The notes beneath the pieces were generated by a model. That model searched no databases. It was not told the origin of the DNA and worked only from the letters and a program-made list of their open reading frames with translations. A stretch of DNA of 64,000 bases from Paragonimus skrjabini miyazakii (lineage: Eukaryota; Platyhelminthes; Trematoda; Plagiorchiida; Troglotrematidae): contig JTDE01002903.1 in assembly GCA_014338405.1 (NCBI GenBank), positions 1 through 64,000 of the forward strand, in the 5' to 3' direction. The number at the start of each line of letters is the position of its first letter. Position 1 is the stretch's first letter. The position numbers and the translations under genes are program-made. This document shows positions 35,901 to 47,834 of this stretch, in pieces.

Positions 35901-37175
35901 GGAGTCCGCTGCTTCTGTTCGGAAAGGACTGATTGAGAAACCTATTTGAATGTTAATTCTGCTATCAGTGATGAATGCCGGCTAACTTGTAGCGAGAGAA
36001 TCGCAAATACCACAAGCTTCTTTTCGGCTTCACATTCGAATGCTAGCTTCTCTTCAAGAGCTTCATTAGTGTGTAATCACTTAAGTTACATAGCTCTCGT
36101 TGTAAATAATTGTAGGCAAAAACTACTATTTTCCTGCTAAGTATGATGCAGATCGTAGTGTCGAATCATAACACCGTAGTTGTCAGTATGCCAATTTTGC
36201 TCACATTAGGAAACAAACTCAAACACGACAGACACAATGTTTCAAGGGCTAATCTATGTAACCTTGGCCACAGCGAGTTGTGTGGTGCCTGTTCGTGCAC
36301 ATCACGTCGCATGGAAAACGGGAATAACAGTCACTTACGTGTTTCGAGCAGACAACTCAAGGTATGGGACTATGAAAAATGTGGAACTTTTACGAGAAAT
36401 GCCATAATGAAGATTATCTTGGTAACAAAGATAGGTTGAACGTAAAGTAGAAAGCAACTTTACAGCCCCCCCCCCCCGATTAGTCATTTAATGTTATGCT
36501 AATTGGATAAAGTGGTGGAATCAGTGAACATAGGGGTAAAGTAAACTAGTTTTGTTAAATGCTTTGAATCATCACTGGTCCCCTAAGAATGATAGCAACA
36601 TTCTATTTCACATGAATCAATTGAACAATAACTCCAAAATAGTAATATGTAGATATATTACTGAAGACAACCTCATATGACGCCAAACATAGGGTTATAC
36701 CGGACTTCTTAAATATCCTACCTACTAGTGTTAGAGGTTTCCGGATGTACACGGACAAGTGCACGCAAGCGAATAGTTACATATTGCGGACGCCTTACTG
36801 TGTTGTCCATACCACTCCTCCAATGGGTTCAGATAAGCATGTAAAGATCATGCCAAATGAAGTTGTCATGTTCAGCGTTTGTCCTCAGTTCATGCAGCAC
36901 AGCGCATGTGAATGAAATGTGGTGGATCGCGACTCCCTAGTGATGTATGCTCTACTCGATGTCTCTGTGATCAGACTATGCTTGTCCCACTGTTCGCTAT
37001 TAGGTTAGGTTTAACTTGCGCAAGTTGGTGAACATTGCGCATCCCGGTGCATTCCGAACATGTTAACAATCATTGATTTTCGAAGACTGTGCCATGATTT
37101 TCCATCCCCTGACAAACAACTCAGTATAAAATGAACGAACCGTAGTCTAGATGGCCTTTAAAACAGCTGATTTGA
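32910..37175. other. Intergenic, no supported gene
   Basis: AT-rich. Several open frames of 65-120 codons occur (for example 33,028-33,390 after a TTACAG acceptor, 34,172-34,408, and 36,143-36,439). None has a recognisable family or a partner exon. A run of eleven C bases lies near 36,467. Confidence 0.4.
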
Positions 37176-37180
37176 ATTTT

Positions 37181-37603
37181 TGTGTCAGGAGACACATCTA
37201 ACGAAGCAGCAGAGGCAAATCACGTCATGTCGGTTGATCAGTCCGGCTTCGAGTGAATTGATATGTTTTAATTCACTCAGCTAATCAGTCTCACTCAGTT
37301 AATCAGACTGCAGCTGTGCGATGGTACGCCTGTACGTGATCTGAACTGTTTTCTCGAGTTCACTTTCTGATGCCCCCTATAACTTGATTTGTTCTAACGC
37401 TTTGACTGTCAGATATGATCGTCTTGATTGATTTGCTATTCTTCTTGTCGGCCATATATGGCACTCATTTCACCCTATAAATTTAGAGCCTCTGTGGCCT
37501 AATTCTGACTCGTCTCGTCCTCCCAATAAACGCTGTTGCCCCATCTATTCTCCTTCTCGGTTCTGGGTCAAGCGATTGAACGCGTACCAAAAGGGACGAT
37601 ACA
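37181..37603 (+). repeat. Possible solo LTR
   Basis: The segment starts TGTGTCAGGAGACACA and ends GGGACGATACA, giving TG...CA ends. It has a promoter-like CCCTATAAATTTAG at about 37,474 and an AATAAA signal at 37,525-37,530, followed by a GT/T-rich stretch, in the order expected of an LTR. No matching duplication is evident at its flanks, and no second LTR or internal coding region is present. This is a structural guess. Confidence 0.4.
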
Positions 37604-37609
37604 AAAGTT

Positions 37610-39665
37610 TGTAATTCGACAGTTTGCTTAAACAATGCTCGCGTCAAATGCTTTCTGAAATAAGTTGAAATTTTTGCTTCGTGTTTAAGACTAGTAATCT
37701 AGAGGATTAACCTTGGTTGATTAGAGCAGGGTGAAATTCGTTGGAACTCTGGTACATTGTTAAGGTAACTTAAATAAAGTACCATTTGCTTTGTTAAATT
37801 CAACTACTGTAATGTGAAGAATGTTGAACATCTTTTCCTCAAACCAAGTTTCATGTGTGGTATTCAGCTCATCCAATTCAACTCACGAGAATGACATAAA
37901 AATTGGACATGCATTGTGATCTCTTAACTGGTTGTTTCAAATCTACGGGCTTTCTGTAGTAAATTATCACTGTTTTGTTAGTATAAATGTTTTCCAACTG
38001 TGTTGTATGTGTGTCGTAAGCGGATGCGTAAATTCACCATGCCTCTAACATGTTTCGTTCGGTCTATAATCCCGTGAAACACTTTTCTATCTTCCTTAAA
38101 GAGAATATTCCGCGAAGCTATTATTATGACGTCCTTTAGCCTGGCAATTAGATCAGGATATGCACTGTAAACCAGAGAGTTCAGTGGATTACATGGAAAT
38201 ATGCAATGAAGTTAAGTTACAGGGACCTCAAAGATTATTGAACCGATCAATCTTTGTAGAAATGTATCATTCAATCTCTCAAGCGTAAATTTAGCCTAAA
38301 GGACAGAAGCTCCATCCTGCTGGATGTGGATTTGCCTTACTCGACTGTGATACGATTTTGAATGTAGGTCTTCAGGTTCTGGAATCTTACCGACACATTT
38401 TTGTGTATAATATACTTCAAGTTTGTCATGTATTAGTCCAAGTTATTTAGGGTGGCAAACTGGAATGGGCCATAATGAACGATGTTATGTTTGAGGAGAG
38501 ATAACTTATACAAAAGAGAAATCCGTGCAGTTTCTTTGCAACGGCTAATTTATTTAGGTATACTTTACGAACAGTTATGATAACCAGGTGCTACTATGCT
38601 GGATGTATCTTAGTTCATTGTTGAATGACGCACTTCATTCTTGAAAGCAATGCATCACAGTTTCGAAAACAAAATACAAGCGGTTCATACAGTTTCCTTT
38701 CGAGATTCACGTTACTTCTGTAGGCAGCACCAGATGCGTGTTTAACGGTAGAATGTACTATACTTAATAGCGTTTAGTTCGGTTAACAAAAATAGTACAC
38801 AAATTGTTCATCATGTATCCTTGCTACTACACACCAATGTATAACTCACCCCTTGTCGTCCAATTCTCTCTTATCATCTCTCAACCGCTTTCAGAAGAGC
38901 AACGTCATCCAGTTTGGTCTAAAGTCCAAAATGACCCAGCTGATTATAATTGCAGTGTTTTGTCTCCGAAGGGGCTATCGTTAACCATGATAGTGAACTG
39001 ATTTCAGACAACCACCAAGAATGTCTTAAATGTTGCTCATTTAGCTGTTTTTTAATATATGGAACTGTCCATATTCTAACACATGTATTCTAACAGCCGG
39101 TGCCACCTTTGACCAATATCACCATGCATTCGAGATCTGTTACAAGCAGCCTACCATAGCGATTACATGGCGCTTTATGCTGATCTACAATCGATCTTAC
39201 GAAAACTTGTGGGCTTAAAACAATCTATTTGACAACAATCTCCCCCATCTTCCTTCACATATCAAAACCACTGCTGTTAGAGAGTACAGACCCATTAGGT
39301 GCATTAAAAAAAACTATTTTTCATCTTTTTATTTTTTCAGCAAGGATAGGGTCTGCACATTAATGAATGACTAAGAATTCATTGTATTCTATCTCAGAGC
39401 TGGTGTTTTAACCGTCTGTAAGGAGCGCCTATAAACACACGGTGAAATGTGTCACATCGAAAATCATGTCATGGTCCTCTCGGTGACGAATCTTTTTCAT
39501 CTTTCTAAACATCTTTATTGTCAATATTGTATAAAACTTATGACAACAGTTTTTTAATGACAGTTTGGAAACATACTGATTATTTGTTACCTAACGTTTC
39601 CTTGTCTGCTAATATGACTTTATCGACCACTACTGAAATACAGACCAGTACTGCTCAACATATCT
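37610..39665. other. Intergenic, nothing supported
   Basis: AT-rich with no recognised features. Confidence 0.45.
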
Positions 39666-39671
39666 ATGGCT

Positions 39672-40100
39672 CTACTGTGGCTCATGTACAGTGCTAATGA
39701 CTTGATCGTAGAAACGCCTTTGGGATATCGAAGTGCAATACGACTTTACAACTTCCGCAAGAAATAAAACTGGATTATCTGTGGTTTTACTCACGCAAAG
39801 TTTGCTTCTCTTGAAATCACAAATCATGAAGTTCTCATATGATTTTCTTCTTGTCCTTTTCATTCTATAAGTCAAAGATCCCTCGGTCAACTCTGAATCC
39901 CCTGTATTTAAACATTTGACATAAGCTTGTGTGCAATACTTGGAATGATCAAATTTCACAAGGCTGACCAACAAAACTAACAGAACGAGCTCAAATTCAT
40001 TCGATGTGATTAACAAAATGTATTGACAAAGTATCTGACACTTTGTAGAGATGAAAACCTTGCAAGTAAATTTGATCGTCCGACTTTCCCTTTCGTTGAA
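39672..40100 (-). other. Candidate coding segment, unknown (possible 3' exon)
   Basis: The minus-strand frame is open from 40,100 to a TAG at 39,672 (about 142 codons) but has no ATG near its beginning. It encodes a hydrophobic run (FELVLLVLLVSLVKF) followed by a cysteine-containing basic stretch (KYCTQAYVKC, FMICDFKRSKLC, KSYC). Codon usage looks protein-like, and AG acceptor candidates occur at about 40,032-40,046. It would make sense as a downstream exon, but the donor exon is not established and the family is not recognised. Confidence 0.3.
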
Positions 40101-40357
40101 TCAGGTATCTAATCAACTTCTTAATGTATGAAATAGTTCGACGTCTTCGTCATGGTGGGTTGTTAATAACTCAACAGAATTTATCGTTTATCTAATTTTG
40201 TTCGCTATTTAAAATACTAAATTGTCCACCTTCATCCAATCCGACTATTAGTCACAAGTTATGCACAATTACACTGATTTTCCAACTGTCCCGTTAAAAT
40301 TAGTCCAGCCCTCAACAGAAGATTTTACCATTTTGCTTCGTTCCTCCAAACATCTCT

Positions 40358-40591
40358 CTAGCTATCTTCTTCACCGTACTCGTTAATAGTATTGCCCTCA
40401 GTCATTTTAACGTTTATGTTAAACTTGTCAGTATGGTTCTCTATTATTTGTCCTGTGATCTTCACAACGTGTTCACCAAATGGGCACTTCATACTAGTGC
40501 GGGGAAATGATTTAAAACCATATATACATGTGTTTGTGCTTACAAAATTTCCGCTGTTGACCATCTTGTCTATTATCTTTGTAATAACCAT
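40358..40591 (-). other. Candidate coding exon, unknown (faint galectin-like pattern)
   Basis: ATG at 40,589-40,591 opens a 77-codon frame that includes CPFGEHVVKITGQIIENHTD and KFNINVKMTEG and ends at TAG after NEYGEEDS. The spacing G-x-x-V-x-I-x-G-x-I...F-x-I-N is reminiscent of the first beta strands of galectin-type lectins. The sugar-binding H-x-N-x-R motif is not found nearby, so this is only a suggestion. A possible donor, ACG|GTGAAG, lies just before the stop. It sits about 260 bp upstream of the other candidate segment on the same strand. Confidence 0.3.
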
Positions 40592-41436
40592 GAAACAATA
40601 ACAGCTTAAAAAGTGGTTATCAAGAAGCCACCCACATGAAGTTTCCTCTCTTTTTCAACACATTGCAAACTCATAAGTTCTTAACAGGATTGCAGTTGAG
40701 TATTCCCTGCAGTCGTTATGTCTACTGTATAATATCTACACATGAAACAACTTATTTATTTAACGAATCCATGTCGAATCGTAATACTGAGACCTTGTGG
40801 ATAAAAGTGACATGTTCGTCAACGGTGCACGGTCGATTGTTTCATATGAATTGTGTGCGTGTCTATCGGTCCGTCAGTATGTGTATGAACTGGCTATCTC
40901 AGTGACTGTACTGATCACCGTAACTACTCATTGTTCATGGGCCTCTTTTTCTGTAAGAGTGTACTGTTCCACGATGAACGGACTACGATGCAACTGCCCA
41001 ACAAATCTTTTGATTGTTTCACTGTCATTCTAGTTGACAGTAAACATAACGAAGTGGCTGCATGTTAGGAGAAAAGCCAGCACTACTTTTCATGTGCTCG
41101 GGGGAGATTTCTGGTGGGTTGTGTATCACGGGGTGAACGACTTTCCCCTTAGGTCACTGGTCTACTTAGTATCAATCACCAATGTGGATTAGTTAGTTAG
41201 ATTTACTTGGCTCCACTTCGGTGATGAAGGAGACATCAGTACAATTTGACTGCTGAGAAATAGTAACAGTTCCGTTTGTATCACAGTTTTAAACAGTCCT
41301 GGATTGTAATACTCAGTAGGACACTTCATCATCAATGTGTAATACACGGTGGTATAGACAATGATACTTATGTGACCAGTACTTGACTATATGTAATAGG
41401 ACTGGAACAGAAGACACTATGTGCAACATGAACTCA

Positions 41437-41458
41437 CCACACACACACACACACACAA
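41437..41458. repeat. (AC)n microsatellite
   Basis: About ten CA dinucleotides in a row. Confidence 0.9.
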
Positions 41459-41727
41459 ATGTAGATCATTGGTAAACATGTGAGTAGCGGGGAAACAAAA
41501 TGATAACCGATCAGTCAGCAAGTGTTACTCACATAGTAAACAAAGAATGCCCGTTATTCGTTTTTGAACTTATTGAGCCTGTTAATGTTTAATGGGTTGC
41601 ATTACTACTGTTGCATTACTACCTCGATTACTCGGGAGCCCATTAGTAAATTCCGAAGAGTGACACGGAATTTCCGGTTCACTGAGTGCCGAATATCAGC
41701 AAGTACACTAATGTTAAACATTTCATT

Positions 41728-41815
41728 TACAGGCGGAGGTCCAGATTTTTCACAATTGCGTCTCATCTATATTATCATATCTGCCAAATTACTAACCGGA
41801 AGAATTGTATGATCA
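41728..41815 (+). mobile_element. SINE-B copy, tail fragment
   Basis: CAGATTTTTCACAATTGCGT, then CTCATCTATATTATCATATC, match the 3' tails of SINE-B at 53.4 and 54.5 kb. No tRNA head remains. Confidence 0.6.
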
Positions 41816-42902
41816 GCTACCGTATATAGATACTTCATTGATTGGTCAGAATGTCTTTCGTTTATACAGTAAATGCTACTGGCCTTTTTTGGAGGGGAAA
41901 CAACATGTACAATCCTAATTATCAATATTTTTAGATGAGGTTCCCAATCTTGGACATCCTGCCCATTGGAAAGTGGACGCTGGAGCAAATCAACTGTTCA
42001 GCACACATTGTTTAAGTGACTAAAATATGGATTACGTAGTAGAACATTGATCCTTTGAATTAGTTTACACAAATTTCACCCATTTGAAGACTATCGGAGT
42101 CTGCTGAGTAAAGCAATATATTGACCTATTCATTGAAACTAGAACGAACAAATGTTGTCTGGTGTGCTTAGAATCAACTTGAATAAGTGCACTTGCCCTC
42201 AGTGCCATACGGAATTCAAAAGCAATAGACAACAGCAATTAGGACAAAGGGAAGCCTGATTACAGGTCATAGTGTCACAATTCACATCAAATCGGAATAT
42301 GCATACAAATATAAAGTAAAACATTTTGATATACTAGACCACTTTGATTTGTGTTCAGTTGTGTGCACACAAAACCTAGTCTTTTTTCTAACAGTAAATG
42401 AGATGTTTACGAAAGCTGATTTAAAACCGAAGTACATATGGTACTCAAGCTGTTTATCCTGATTACAACTGATTCCCGCAAGTAACAAAAGCGAAAAATG
42501 TCGGATCGCGCCGGATTACTGCCGGCCGATTTTCTTCAGATTATTGCACCCTGGAGTGACAAGTGACACTGAACGGCCGTCCTGTGCGGTAAATCAACCA
42601 ACGGGGCACAATGAACACCAAATGCTGAGGCCGGTAAGCATTGATGATGGACAACACCAGTATATTTTCTGTCACCTATCAATAGCCACTGTTCGGTCAA
42701 GTATCTTAACACATCCCTGACTAGAATTCGGCAAAAATAGTTTTCGAGGACTGAACGGATTGACAGACTTGACAAGTTACAAAGGGTCCCGCTGGTTCGG
42801 ATATTGGCGAGTGAACAGTACAAAACACTTGTAGTCGAATAGTAACTAACAAGCACTCTTAAATATCTGAAAGAATGGAAGAATAAACAAATAAGATTTG
42901 AC

Positions 42903-43247
42903 GTTGAACATCACCCAAAAATGATCGCGGCTGTCGCCTTCCCACAGACTTTCCGGTCGACCCCTTTCGAAAAGAAGCACTAGACTCGAATTTCGATCTC
43001 CTCAAAGCTCGTCAGTAGTGCACATCCTTTCCACGGCCGGGACTAGAACTACGGTCACGCCGTTTATGAGGCAACCGTGTTCATCACTGTGCCATTCATA
43101 TCACACTTGGCACGACTGAATTATCATATGTGAAGGCTCAACCACTTCCGCTTGTAAGTAATGATCAGGTTGCCCGATCGCCTCCATAGGAAATACAGTA
43201 GTTTTTCTGTTAGTCGCTGATTTCATGACTAAGACTTCTCTCGGAGT
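42903..43247 (-). mobile_element. SINE-A, near full-length copy
   Basis: On the minus strand it opens GAGAGAAGTCTTAGTC and has an A-box-like ATGGCACAGTGATGAACACGG, a B-box-like TAGTTCTAGTCCCGG, a ribozyme, and the tail GGGTGATGTTCAA. It is slightly more diverged than the 22.6-kb copy. No inverted arm. Confidence 0.85.
42977..43021 (-). ncRNA. Hammerhead ribozyme, type I, weakened
   Basis: Core CTGACGA and GAAA are intact, stem I is perfect (GCACTA/TAGTGC) and the cleavage triplet is GTC. Stem II (GCTTT/AGATC) has one mismatch, and helix III is A-T plus U-G only. It is probably slow or inactive. Confidence 0.75.
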
Positions 43248-43249
43248 TC

Positions 43250-46200
43250 AAATCACACAAATTATTAAACTCGTTGAGCAAATAGTACGAGATTTTGTTT
43301 GACGTAAATTAAAGCCACTGTGCACAGCTGATGATCTTTAACAAGAGCGAAACTTGAATATGGTAATTCTGTTCTGATGTGGCTTTGTCTATGAGAATCT
43401 GGTAACTGCGAGGTATCATGAGTAACATTCAGTTTATTTTTTAATAGGTGTTCAAAATGTCTCTTGATATTATGCTTGCCTACAACTGTGTACCACATCT
43501 GACCGCTGATCAGGGTCACTTGCCTCCTGGGGTGCAATAACCTGATAAGAATCGGTCGATCCCCTAGGTTGCAGTAAGTGCATAGGATCAGACACTTGTC
43601 ATGAATACACAGGGATATCCTGAATAATGGGCGTCGGTTGCATCCAGAATGAAGATTTCCAAAAACATGTAGATCTCTGAAACTTTTCATTGACGTTTGC
43701 AGTGAGTACTCCCTGGAATGGCTGCACAGATACAATGAAAGAACAGGTTGAGAGATCGAGTGCATATTACTTGCCTAGCCAAAATCGGAATTTCCCAGAT
43801 GAACATTGCTAAAACAGGGCCTATAAGATTGACAGAACTGACTCCCTAAATTAACGTCCTACTTAAGAACTCTCTATATTGTGGGTTATGTTGTGGTACG
43901 TAATTTTGCCCAAGGTCAAGAGGAAGATAGTTACTTAATTACGCGAGTTACACCGAGCACGAATCATGGGATATTGGTTAATCCTACTTAAAGAAAATGT
44001 CTCGGGGTTGTCGAAATCTGATCAGAAAATACGGACATCAAACAGGTCAACTTTAAAGGGTATTATGTGTGTAAAGGTGATGTAACACGTTAGATTTAAC
44101 ACACTACTTAGCTGATTCACAAAAAGAACGGTACATTGGATTGGACACTTTTGTCGTGGTAAACACTGGGAAAATAGTTGAACTATCCATATTCAGCTTA
44201 AGTTGAAGCTCTACAGATGGACCTAGACTGTTTTAGCCGGTGCCCGACAGATCATTTACAATTCAGTGTCACACAGACTCACCATTAAGACTGTGATGAA
44301 TATCACCTTGGCAAGACTGAACGGATAGTCTACGGACTGTGCAACCATGATAATAGAAGCGCATATCACACTGCACCTCCTAGGTAGAGTGTATAACTTT
44401 CGATCTTCAATCTTCTCTCAAGATGTTCAGCTCAATAATATCTCTAAATTTGCATATGGGCACACGGGTCTATCACCGTTATCTTAGGAAAGTTTTGTAA
44501 CGTTTAGAGATGAGTCCCCAGAAGAGCTGTTGGACTTAAAAAAAGCACGCAGTTAGGTAGGCTACTGATAAATCCTTCATGCATTACAGACATTTCCATG
44601 GATATCTGGTCAGCACTGACAAATTTCCGTGCACATACCATATCATTAATTAGTATAGTCCTTCCCGGGAGACTCTTTCTGTAACCGGAGTAAGGAATGG
44701 GCAAAGTATTGGGTAGGGAAAACCTTACGTTTTAAAGCTGCTACTTAGTTGTGAATTTTGAAACACCACTAGGATGACAAATAGGTGTGGGATAACACGC
44801 AGTATAAGCTTCCAGACGACCGTCCGACCTCAATCCTGAAGAATATCAAATGTGCACACCTAACAGCATGTTACTTCAATATGATTTTGTTCCTCCTATG
44901 AGTGCATGTCATTATTTTATTCAATGTCCAGTCCGTACGTCTTGTGGTTCCATTATGAGCTGTCTAAAATAAGTTATTCCCTCACAAACAGAGCGATTAG
45001 TGTTTAATTAGTGGGCTTCCTATCGATTTCAGATGTTGACAGTTTCAGGCGAAACTGTGCTTAAATCAACCGCAACAACCAGGTTATGTATAAAAATACA
45101 AGTATGTTGCTTACAGACTACTCACCTGTTGAAGGTTGAAGGGAAAACCGTGAAGTTGTTGATCATTTGAGCCGGGATTGCCACGTAATTCAGCAATAGC
45201 CTCGGATTCATCAGTTCTCAAGCAGGCTATCATGACTGGCAAATGGATCGGACCGATTCACACGGAATGAGACTCGTTAGGCAGATGGGTTGGTCGCCTG
45301 TCCATATAAACACACCTCTAACGCGATTTCTTACCCCCCCCCAGAGAGCAAAAGGTTCTGCGGACTTTATGCTGATAGTGGTCTGTGCGACCAATACAAA
45401 TGAGCTGTCTGCATACACCCTCCCATTTTGGTCACCAAATCGATTTTAGTCCAATAGGGTGCACGGCCGCATGCGCGAGCAGAGAAACATGTAGGTAAGA
45501 GGGTAGGGGAGCAAGGAAATGAAAATAAACTCAAATCGTTGGTTTGGGGATGAGTGTAATCTTGGTAAACGCGTGCTTGCTTGAATCGGTATACGGTGTT
45601 CCCTCATTTGGATAAAAACCGTTGTGACCAAACAAAAGTGTTCGTCTTTGGTGAGGATCTCAAGTCTTCGTGAGTTCACGCGAATAATTGCTTACTCAAA
45701 AACTCACGCCAATTTGTTTACTCACGATGAAAAGATTTCTTCAACGTACCAGTCACTACTATGGTGTTCAGTCTTAGTAACATTATTACTCGGCTTTACA
45801 TGAAGTCAGTGACTTCTTTCGTTCACCCCTTGACTAATTTGCATGAATTAAAACCAACTGCAATTCTTTTACAGGCGAATGATACGGCAGGCCTGTTGAT
45901 TGTGAACATATCTAATTGCGAAACGCCCGGACTTCGATATCTTTTGAACCAATGTCAAGAGCCGCATTTTCCTATGGGGCGTGTATTTTAGCAGATAAGC
46001 TGCAAAGCCTTGTCGGAGGCATGCGAATCACATAGTAGGACTACTTTACTCAACCACTCTACCCTATTCAGTGCCCACTAACGTTTTTAGGGATGGGCTA
46101 TCGTCACAAGGTCAACTTGAGCATGGTTGATTCGCCTATCACAATGACCAGGGACTCTTACACATTAACCATTACCGCAAGTGACTTGAGCTGCACCACT

Positions 46201-47450
46201 TGCGGTTCAACCCACGTAACTGACATTGATATCCACCAAAGTAAGTATCGATGACAGTAATTACACTGCCGGTGAGTAGTTTGTCAACTCCCTCATCGAG
46301 ATTCACTTTATTTTCCGATGTTCCATGGTAGTACTTGGAAAGGCAAACTCTTGTTAACTAATAACAAACAACTGTAGGGCAAGTATCAAAATGAGGAACG
46401 GACTTTTTTTGGCCCTCCCACATACCACGTAAATCTGGCCTTTTCATATACTTGTGTATACAGCGTATATACTTATATATATATCATCGAGGAGATCGGA
46501 GAAAACGTGCATAACATCATTCCTGTTACTGTTCTCTGCAAGTGACCGTGAAATTCGGTTTCGTCAATTGTTTGTGCCAAAACGTGGAGGCACGAGGTGC
46601 TGATAGAGGTCAAGCATAATGTCAACTTTTGTCACACCTCTACGTCTAGCCATAGTCTACCCCCACACCACAGCATCAATCCGAAAGATAATTACTTGGT
46701 TTTATTCCATTCTGCTCTTTGAATTCAATTTATACCACCTACTGGTAGAACACTATGTTAACGTACTTCCTTAAAACAGGAAACACTGTCCGGGGGCACA
46801 AGTGCTTTTTGTGGGAGGCAAACATTGTAGTCATAAGAAATTTGATCGATGTGACTAAAACATGATGTGCAAGATTATGTCATCTTGTAAGAATCACCTA
46901 AACAGAAATGGATTTATAGTTAATACTGGAGAATCTTCAAGAGTTTTCTTATCTTAATGGATTACTAGAGACCCCATAAAAAGGAGTATAATGTGGTGAG
47001 AATTTAGCACACAACTTGTGCTGATTACACAATCATCACATTGCTAGATGATCACATCCCAAGGTGAGCCACAATAAAATCCGTATATCGTTGGGTCTAC
47101 AAATAAACAATTACGTAATGCTTCATCATCCGGAAGTTGCTGCCATATTACACTGCCGTTAAACGTGAACCAGAAAAATGTCGGGTTGTCCCAGCCAAGA
47201 CAAAGCCCAGATTAGGATCATTTGGTTCCAGGAACTCTTGACTAACAGAACAACATTATGGTCACTGGTCTGCTTGGATTCAGGGCCGAAGCCAGAAGGA
47301 GAATTTAGGCAATAAACTTATATTTCAAGGGGTTCATTCGGTTACTTGTTGACTCAAGAAGCACTAAAAAATAGCTCAAGCATGACTTGCTTCCTTTTGT
47401 TTTCTTGCTGAAGCACTCATCCGAAGTACAAGACCTGAATCGATAATTCT
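43250..47450. other. Intergenic, no supported gene
   Basis: AT-rich. A 166-codon minus frame at 43,265-43,765 lacks any family signature. At 45,875-45,991 an open segment after a TTCTTTTACAG acceptor encodes ANDTAGLLIVNISNCETPGL and ends at TAG. It could be a terminal exon, but stands alone. Confidence 0.4.
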
Positions 47451-47587
47451 ACGAGAACGGATTCGAACCCAAAATCGCCGATACGTTTTACACACCCTCA
47501 TTTACAAGAATTTACACACGAAGAACATTTTCAGCACATCACGATGCCCATTTTGTTGACGTCTATTGAGAGAACAAACTACTTCTC

Positions 47588-47830
47588 ATAAGTAATGGGG
47601 AATTTCAGTTGACATAATTTGAACATCAGTTGGAACTGACTACAATTTTGACTTTCCCACAGAATTGTCTGCTAGTCATTTTCAAGCGGAGGCACTATCA
47701 GATGCGACTGGTCTTCTAGGTATGAGGATTCATTCGTGACCAATGTAAGTTTAATAGCACACTGGTTAATACGGTTGCTTCGTAAAAACGTGGCCGGAGT
47801 TCTAGTCACGGTCGTGGTAGGGATAGCTGA
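47588..47830 (+). mobile_element. SINE-A composite, old copy with inverted left arm
   Basis: The left part (47,588-47,720) is a decayed reverse-oriented tail, ending CACTATCAGATGCGACTGG. The right part (47,740-47,830) is the plus-oriented head, TAATACGGTTGCTTCGTAAA and GTGGCCGGAGTTCTAGTC. This is the same tail-then-head plan as at 9.2-9.7 kb. Confidence 0.6.
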
Positions 47831-47834
47831 AGAG

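Noticed and set aside
43265..43765. 166-codon open frame on the minus strand
   Set aside because: Composition rich in His, Ser and Leu without a motif. It begins at the edge of a SINE-A copy. Treated as chance or old repeat.
47458..47472. B-box-like GGTTCGAATCC on the minus strand
   Set aside because: No A-box is found at the expected distance, and no match to SINE-A or SINE-B surrounds it.
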